Positions 3,478 to 5,719 of a stretch of DNA of 5,719 nucleotides are shown piece by piece. The notes under the pieces are model-generated. The model ran no database searches. It was not told where the DNA came from and saw only the letters and a list, made by a program, of their open reading frames with translations. Origin of the DNA: an uncultured Oscillospiraceae bacterium (GTDB lineage: Bacteria; Bacillota; Clostridia; Oscillospirales; Acutalibacteraceae); NCBI GenBank assembly GCA_900555705.1, contig USLV01000103.1:1-5719 (forward strand), read 5' to 3'. Numbering within the stretch: the first letter of the stretch is position 1; each line of letters starts with the position of its first letter. A program made the translations under genes and the position numbers.

Positions 3478-4434
3478 ATGAAAACCATCACCATCACCAA
3501 AAACGACGCCGGCCAGCGCGTCGACAAATTTTTGCAGAAAACCTTCCGGAATCTCCCCGTCTCGATCATGTACAAGCACATTCGCCAAAAGGATATCAAG
3601 CGGAACGGAAAACGCTGCCGGATCGACGACCGGCTGCTGGAAGGCGACGTGCTGACGCTGTATGTGAAGGATGAGTTCCTCGAGGAGACGCCGACAGCCT
3701 GGGATTTTCTGAACGCCTCCCGCCGCCTCGACATCGTCTATGAGGACGAGCACCTGCTGCTCGTCAACAAACCGGCCGGGGTGCTGGTCCACCCGGACGA
3801 GCACGAATACCGCGACACCCTGATCTTCCGGATCCAGCGCTACCTGTTCGAAAAAGGGGTGTATGACCCGGGAAATGAACAGAGCTTCGCCCCCGCGCTG
3901 GTCAACCGCATCGACCGCAACACCTGCGGCATCGTCATCGCCGCCAAGACGGCGGAGGCGCTGCGGGTGCTGAACGAAAAGCTGCGCGGCCGGGAGATTC
4001 ATAAATATTATCTCTGCGTCGTCCACGGCAGCCTTGAGCCGAAGGAGGCAACCCTCGAGGGCTTTCTCGAGAAAAACGAGAACCAGAACCGGGTCTATAT
4101 CTCCGACCGGGCAAAGACCGGCGCGCGCAGCATCGCCACGCGCTATCGGGTACTCGAGGAACGCGGACGGCTGTCGCTGCTCGAGATCGAGCTGCTGACC
4201 GGCCGCACCCACCAGATCCGCGCCCACCTCGCCTCGATCGGCCATCCGCTGCTCGGCGACGGCAAATACGGCACCAACGCCCTCAACAAAGGCACCGGCT
4301 TCTCGAAGCAGGCGCTCTGCTCCTACAAGCTGACCTTCGACTTCCGAACCCCCGCCGCCCCGCTCGACTATCTGAACGGCCGGACCTTTTCGATCGACGA
4401 CGCCTGGTTCCTCGAGGAGTTCCGCCGGATGTGA
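3478..4434 (+). CDS. RluA-family 23S rRNA pseudouridine synthase (RluC/D-like)
   Basis: A 318-residue enzyme that isomerises uridine to pseudouridine in RNA, most likely 23S rRNA. Residues about 10-65 are an S4 RNA-binding domain (RVDKFLQKTFRNLP, KHIRQKDIKRNGKR). The catalytic domain follows from about 84: YEDEHLLLVNKPAGVLVHPD (88-107) and the signature VNRIDRNTCGIVIAAK with catalytic D146. Later, LLTGRTHQIRAHLASIGHPL and GDGKYG complete the RluA family pattern. The motif reads NRIDRNTCG rather than the textbook HRLDxxTSG; from memory this is a common variant in clostridial paralogues and keeps the aspartate. ATG start, CGGAGG seven bases upstream, own promoter. The gene stands alone and converges on the serine hydrolase, with 18 bases between the stops and no clear hairpin. 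The exact uridine modified cannot be read from sequence. Confidence 0.93.
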   Translation: MKTITITKNDAGQRVDKFLQKTFRNLPVSIMYKHIRQKDIKRNGKRCRIDDRLLEGDVLTLYVKDEFLEETPTAWDFLNASRRLDIVYEDEHLLLVNKPAGVLVHPDEHEYRDTLIFRIQRYLFEKGVYDPGNEQSFAPALVNRIDRNTCGIVIAAKTAEALRVLNEKLRGREIHKYYLCVVHGSLEPKEATLEGFLEKNENQNRVYISDRAKTGARSIATRYRVLEERGRLSLLEIELLTGRTHQIRAHLASIGHPLLGDGKYGTNALNKGTGFSKQALCSYKLTFDFRTPAAPLDYLNGRTFSIDDAWFLEEFRRM

Positions 4435-4452
4435 TCCCCAGACGCGCCGCCT

Positions 4453-5613
4453 CTATTCAAGGCAGGAATAGGCCGCGTTTCGCATCTCGCCGTGCCAGTC
4501 CCACCAGGGAGAGCCGCCCTCGTGCTGGGCATAAAAGAGCGCGACCTCGGCGGCCGGGTCGATCAGCACATAGCTGCCGAGCATCCCGTCCCAGCCGAAC
4601 TCGCCGTTTTGGCTGCGCGAGCCGTTGCGCTCCCGGTCGAGCAGCGTCCGCACCCCGAGCCCGTAGCCGTAGCCGCGCTTGCTCGGGCCGCCGAACTGGT
4701 CAAAATCAGCGAGCGCCGCGGCCGAGAGCTGATTCTCCCGCATCCGCTCCACCGTCTCCGGCTGCAAAATCCGCTCACCCGAGGGTGCGAGCCCCCGGGC
4801 GCAGAGCGTCTGTGCCAGCCTCGCATAGTCCGGGACGCTCGAGACGAGACCGCCCCCGCCGCTCTCATAGTCCGGCCCGAGCCCCATGTCGAAGCCATAG
4901 CGCCGCTCGGTCGAGCGGGCGGTCTTCGTGCGGCTGTCGTAGCCGTAATATTCCACCGCCATCCGATCCCGCTTCTCCTCCGGCACGCCGAACCCCGTGT
5001 CCGGCATGCCGACCGGCTCAAAGATGTGCCGCCGCAGATAGGCGCCGAACCGCTCGCCCGAGACGACCTCGACCAGCGCGCCGAGCACATCGTGGCAATA
5101 GCCGTAGCGGAAATGCGTCCCCGGCTCAAAGACGAGCGGCGCCCCGGCAGCGGCGCGGACAATCTCCCGCGTCGGGCAGCGGCCGCCCGTCTCCTCCTTG
5201 ACCTTCTGAACGGCGGGGATGCCGAGCGGGTTCGCCAGCCCCGCCTGCATCGAGAGCAGATGCCGGATCGTGATCGGCGTTTTCGCGGGCCGCAGCGTCT
5301 TTTCGCCATCCGCCCCGGTCTCCTCCACCGTCATCTCCCGAAACTCCGGCAGATACTCGCCGACCGGGTCATCGAGCCGGAACATCCCCCGCTCCCAGAG
5401 CTGCATCGTCGCGATACAGGTCGCGAGCTTGCTTGCGGAATAGAGGTTGAAGAGGGTATCCGGCGCGACCGGGATGCCACGCTCACGGTCGGCATAGCCC
5501 CCGGTGTAGTGGTGCACCGGCTCGCCGCGATGATAGACGGCGATGCCGAAGCCGGGGACGTTTTTCTCCTCGAGAACCGCATCGAGATAGGTGTCCAGTG
5601 CGCGAAAATCCAT
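4453..5613 (-). CDS. Serine hydrolase, beta-lactamase/class C penicillin-binding family
   Basis: 386 residues of the Beta-lactamase (PF00144) family, which includes AmpC, D-aminopeptidases and family VIII esterases. The nucleophile motif SxxK is S59-A60-S61-K62 in LYSASKLAT. The second motif lies in HFRYGYCHDVLGALVE (167-182), with Y170 the likely base in place of the class C YxN. GWDGMLGSYVLIDP (340-353) is the third (KTG-like) box in its W-x-G form, as in EstB-type esterases. Other family strings are TLFNLYSASK, ITIRHLLSMQAGL and GGGGLVSSVPDYARLAQ. No signal peptide is visible (the gene starts MDFRALDTYLDAVL), so it is probably cytoplasmic and more likely an esterase or peptidase-like enzyme than a secreted beta-lactamase; substrate unknown. 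ATG start, GAGGAG nine bases upstream; 21 bases after the stop of the upstream gene, so likely the same operon. Confidence 0.9.
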   Translation of the reverse strand: MDFRALDTYLDAVLEEKNVPGFGIAVYHRGEPVHHYTGGYADRERGIPVAPDTLFNLYSASKLATCIATMQLWERGMFRLDDPVGEYLPEFREMTVEETGADGEKTLRPAKTPITIRHLLSMQAGLANPLGIPAVQKVKEETGGRCPTREIVRAAAGAPLVFEPGTHFRYGYCHDVLGALVEVVSGERFGAYLRRHIFEPVGMPDTGFGVPEEKRDRMAVEYYGYDSRTKTARSTERRYGFDMGLGPDYESGGGGLVSSVPDYARLAQTLCARGLAPSGERILQPETVERMRENQLSAAALADFDQFGGPSKRGYGYGLGVRTLLDRERNGSRSQNGEFGWDGMLGSYVLIDPAAEVALFYAQHEGGSPWWDWHGEMRNAAYSCLE

Positions 5614-5634
5614 AAGACCATGCTCCTCTTCGCT

Positions 5635-5719
5635 TTATTTTCGCGGCGGACGCGCGGTCAGAAAGGCCACCGCCCGCTCAATCGAATCCTTCGAATTGCC
5701 CCAGTCTGCGTCGGCTCCC
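5635..5719 (-). CDS. C-terminal 27 codons of an unrecognised protein
   Basis: The minus strand enters the window in an open frame that ends at TAA (5637-5635). It begins GADADWGNSKDSIE, then RAVAFL, and ends in a basic tail TARPPRK. The codons are GC-rich at third positions like those of the serine hydrolase, and the stop is 21 bases from that gene's ATG, with no terminator between. These points favour a real co-transcribed gene. Too little is visible to name a family. Confidence 0.6.
   Translation of the reverse strand, partial: GADADWGNSKDSIERAVAFLTARPPRK

Noticed and set aside
2682..3674. 330-residue plus-strand frame
   Set aside because: It is antisense to radC and overlaps the pseudouridine synthase start. 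Its composition is rich in Arg, His, Pro and Leu, with no domain: a shadow of GC-rich coding DNA.
3448..4245. 265-residue minus-strand frame opposite the pseudouridine synthase
   Set aside because: The other strand encodes a clear RluA-family enzyme with all motifs. The antisense frame is Val/Asp/Ala-rich with no recognisable domain.
4431..5309. Long plus-strand (4431-5201) and minus-strand (4563-5309) Arg/Ser/Ala-rich frames over the serine hydrolase
   Set aside because: Low-complexity translations typical of off-frame reading in GC-rich genes; the hydrolase frame carries all family motifs.

Overview
The window looks like a chromosomal segment from a fairly GC-rich Gram-positive anaerobe, most likely a clostridial (Oscillospiraceae/Ruminococcaceae-like) Firmicute. 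This rests on AGGAGG-type ribosome binding sites, near-consensus sigma-A promoters, GTG/TTG starts, a YtrA-type GntR/ABC operon and a RadC protein typical of that group. The assignment is an inference from style; no taxonomic marker is present.

Layout. (1) Positions 1-523, minus strand: a YtrA-type GntR repressor with its own promoter and a perfect inverted-repeat operator, followed with a 4-base ATGA overlap by the first 14 codons of an ABC transporter ATPase. (2) Positions 611-1017: a compact block that looks like a type I toxin-antitoxin module. A plus-strand small RNA of about 78 nt, with an extended -10 promoter and a textbook terminator, runs into the end of a minus-strand 27-residue membrane peptide gene. 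That gene has its own promoter, a long hairpin-rich leader and a terminator beyond the small RNA. (3) Positions 1027-2673, minus strand: a complete three-gene HipBST kinase toxin-antitoxin operon (hipB-hipS-hipT) with tight stop/start overlaps, a perfect consensus promoter that would make hipB leaderless, a three-copy operator array and a strong terminator. (4) Positions 2694-3407, minus strand: a RadC/JAB-domain protein. (5) Positions 3426-4434, plus strand: a divergent RluA-family pseudouridine synthase with its own promoter. (6) Positions 4453-5719, minus strand: a beta-lactamase-family serine hydrolase preceded by the last 27 codons of an unrecognised gene.

Blocks 2 and 3 are visibly more AT-rich than radC, the pseudouridine synthase and the hydrolase. 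They are best read as an accessory defence or stability island of two stacked toxin-antitoxin modules between ordinary genes. In the Hip module, HipB would repress the operon through the array, HipS (the HipA N-terminal subdomain as a separate protein) would neutralise HipT, and HipT is the Ser/Thr kinase toxin. The most novel points are the putative type I module, the leaderless hipB start inside an operator array, and a HipT glycine-rich loop reading TVPG where described relatives carry serines.
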